A stretch of 64,000 bases of DNA, from the NCBI GenBank assembly GCA_013396635.1, contig WBMW01005916.1, forward strand, positions 62,994 through 126,993, read 5' to 3'. The translations under genes and the position numbers were made by a program. How positions within the stretch are numbered: position 1 is the stretch's first letter; every line of letters starts with the position of its first letter. Source of the stretch: Penelope pileata (taxonomy: Eukaryota; Chordata; Aves; Galliformes; Cracidae). The notes beneath the pieces were generated by a model. That model made no database searches. It saw nothing but the letters and a program-made list of their open reading frames with translations, and was not told the DNA's origin. Positions 63,901 through 64,000 of the stretch are shown here, in pieces.

Positions 63901-64000
63901 AAAGAGCAGACAAAATGATTAATACCTAAAATGAAGAGAGAAATCGAAGACGTTTTGTATTTAGCAGGGAAGAAGAGGCTTCAAAGCCTCTTTCCTCCAT

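Larger units (their letters stand above)
45011..64000. other. AT-rich gene-free region to the window end
   Basis: About 19 kb in which I find no supported gene or transposon. It holds an inverted repeat (45487-45557), a G11 run (50429-50439), a T-rich run (58186-58205), an AT-rich internal repeat at 58230-58275 (TTTATATTTATAT units), a T run near 59960 and a short CA run near 62870. Candidate regulatory sequence lies near 60780-61040. The block 62780-63190 is GC-richer than its surroundings and has overlapping open frames on both strands (126 codons plus, 118 codons minus), but no domain I recognise. Confidence 0.4.

Noticed and set aside
1..64000. CRISPR array, bacterial operon or prophage
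   Set aside because: The window has avian LINEs, LTRs and AT-rich intergenic character. No regularly spaced repeats and no dense gene clusters were found.

Overview
This window looks like non-coding vertebrate DNA from a bird, most probably a galliform such as chicken or turkey. Five CR1 LINE fragments with the avian 3' end (repeats of ATTCTATG), betaretrovirus-like (ERVK-type) LTRs, an internally deleted mariner of the kind known from chicken, and a 5S rRNA copy with avian-type bases all point this way. The sequence is AT-rich with many short homopolymers, and it has an assembly gap (19476-19499) and a single N (10294). I could not support any host protein-coding gene: the open frames are short, unspliced and mostly chance. 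The window is best read as a gene desert or the inside of a very large intron.

Layout: 1-12.4 kb is mostly unique DNA with CR1 tails at 499-797 and 3446-3701. A 61-bp minus-strand CR1 stub lies at 12409-12469. A clean solo LTR with a TCCTG target duplication occupies 12893-13421. From 13.4 to 24.3 kb the DNA is unique, with the gap and a moderately GC-rich, unclassified block near 20.6-21.25 kb. An internally deleted mariner lies at 24327-24850. At 28542-30474 an older solo LTR (TSD TCATC) is interrupted by a younger, related element (28826-30183, TSD GAGGG). A truncated CR1 with the RT-domain end and 3' UTR lies at 34895-35798, and a minus-strand CR1 tail at 44854-45010. The last 19 kb is AT-rich unique DNA with an AT-rich hairpin at 45487-45557 and paired homeodomain-type sites near 60.95 kb.

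The most interesting locus is the young insertion at 28826-30183. It has one complete 553-bp LTR, a tRNA-Lys-type primer binding site, and only about 640 bp of interior. That interior carries an open frame for a strongly hydrophobic protein instead of recognisable gag, pol or env. It is then joined to an almost complete antisense 5S rRNA sequence, followed by only the last ~51 bp of a second LTR. Both outer termini and the 5-bp target duplication are intact, so the element is a chimera of a non-autonomous retrovirus-like element and 5S rRNA. Whether this is a one-off rearrangement or a family of elements is the main open question.
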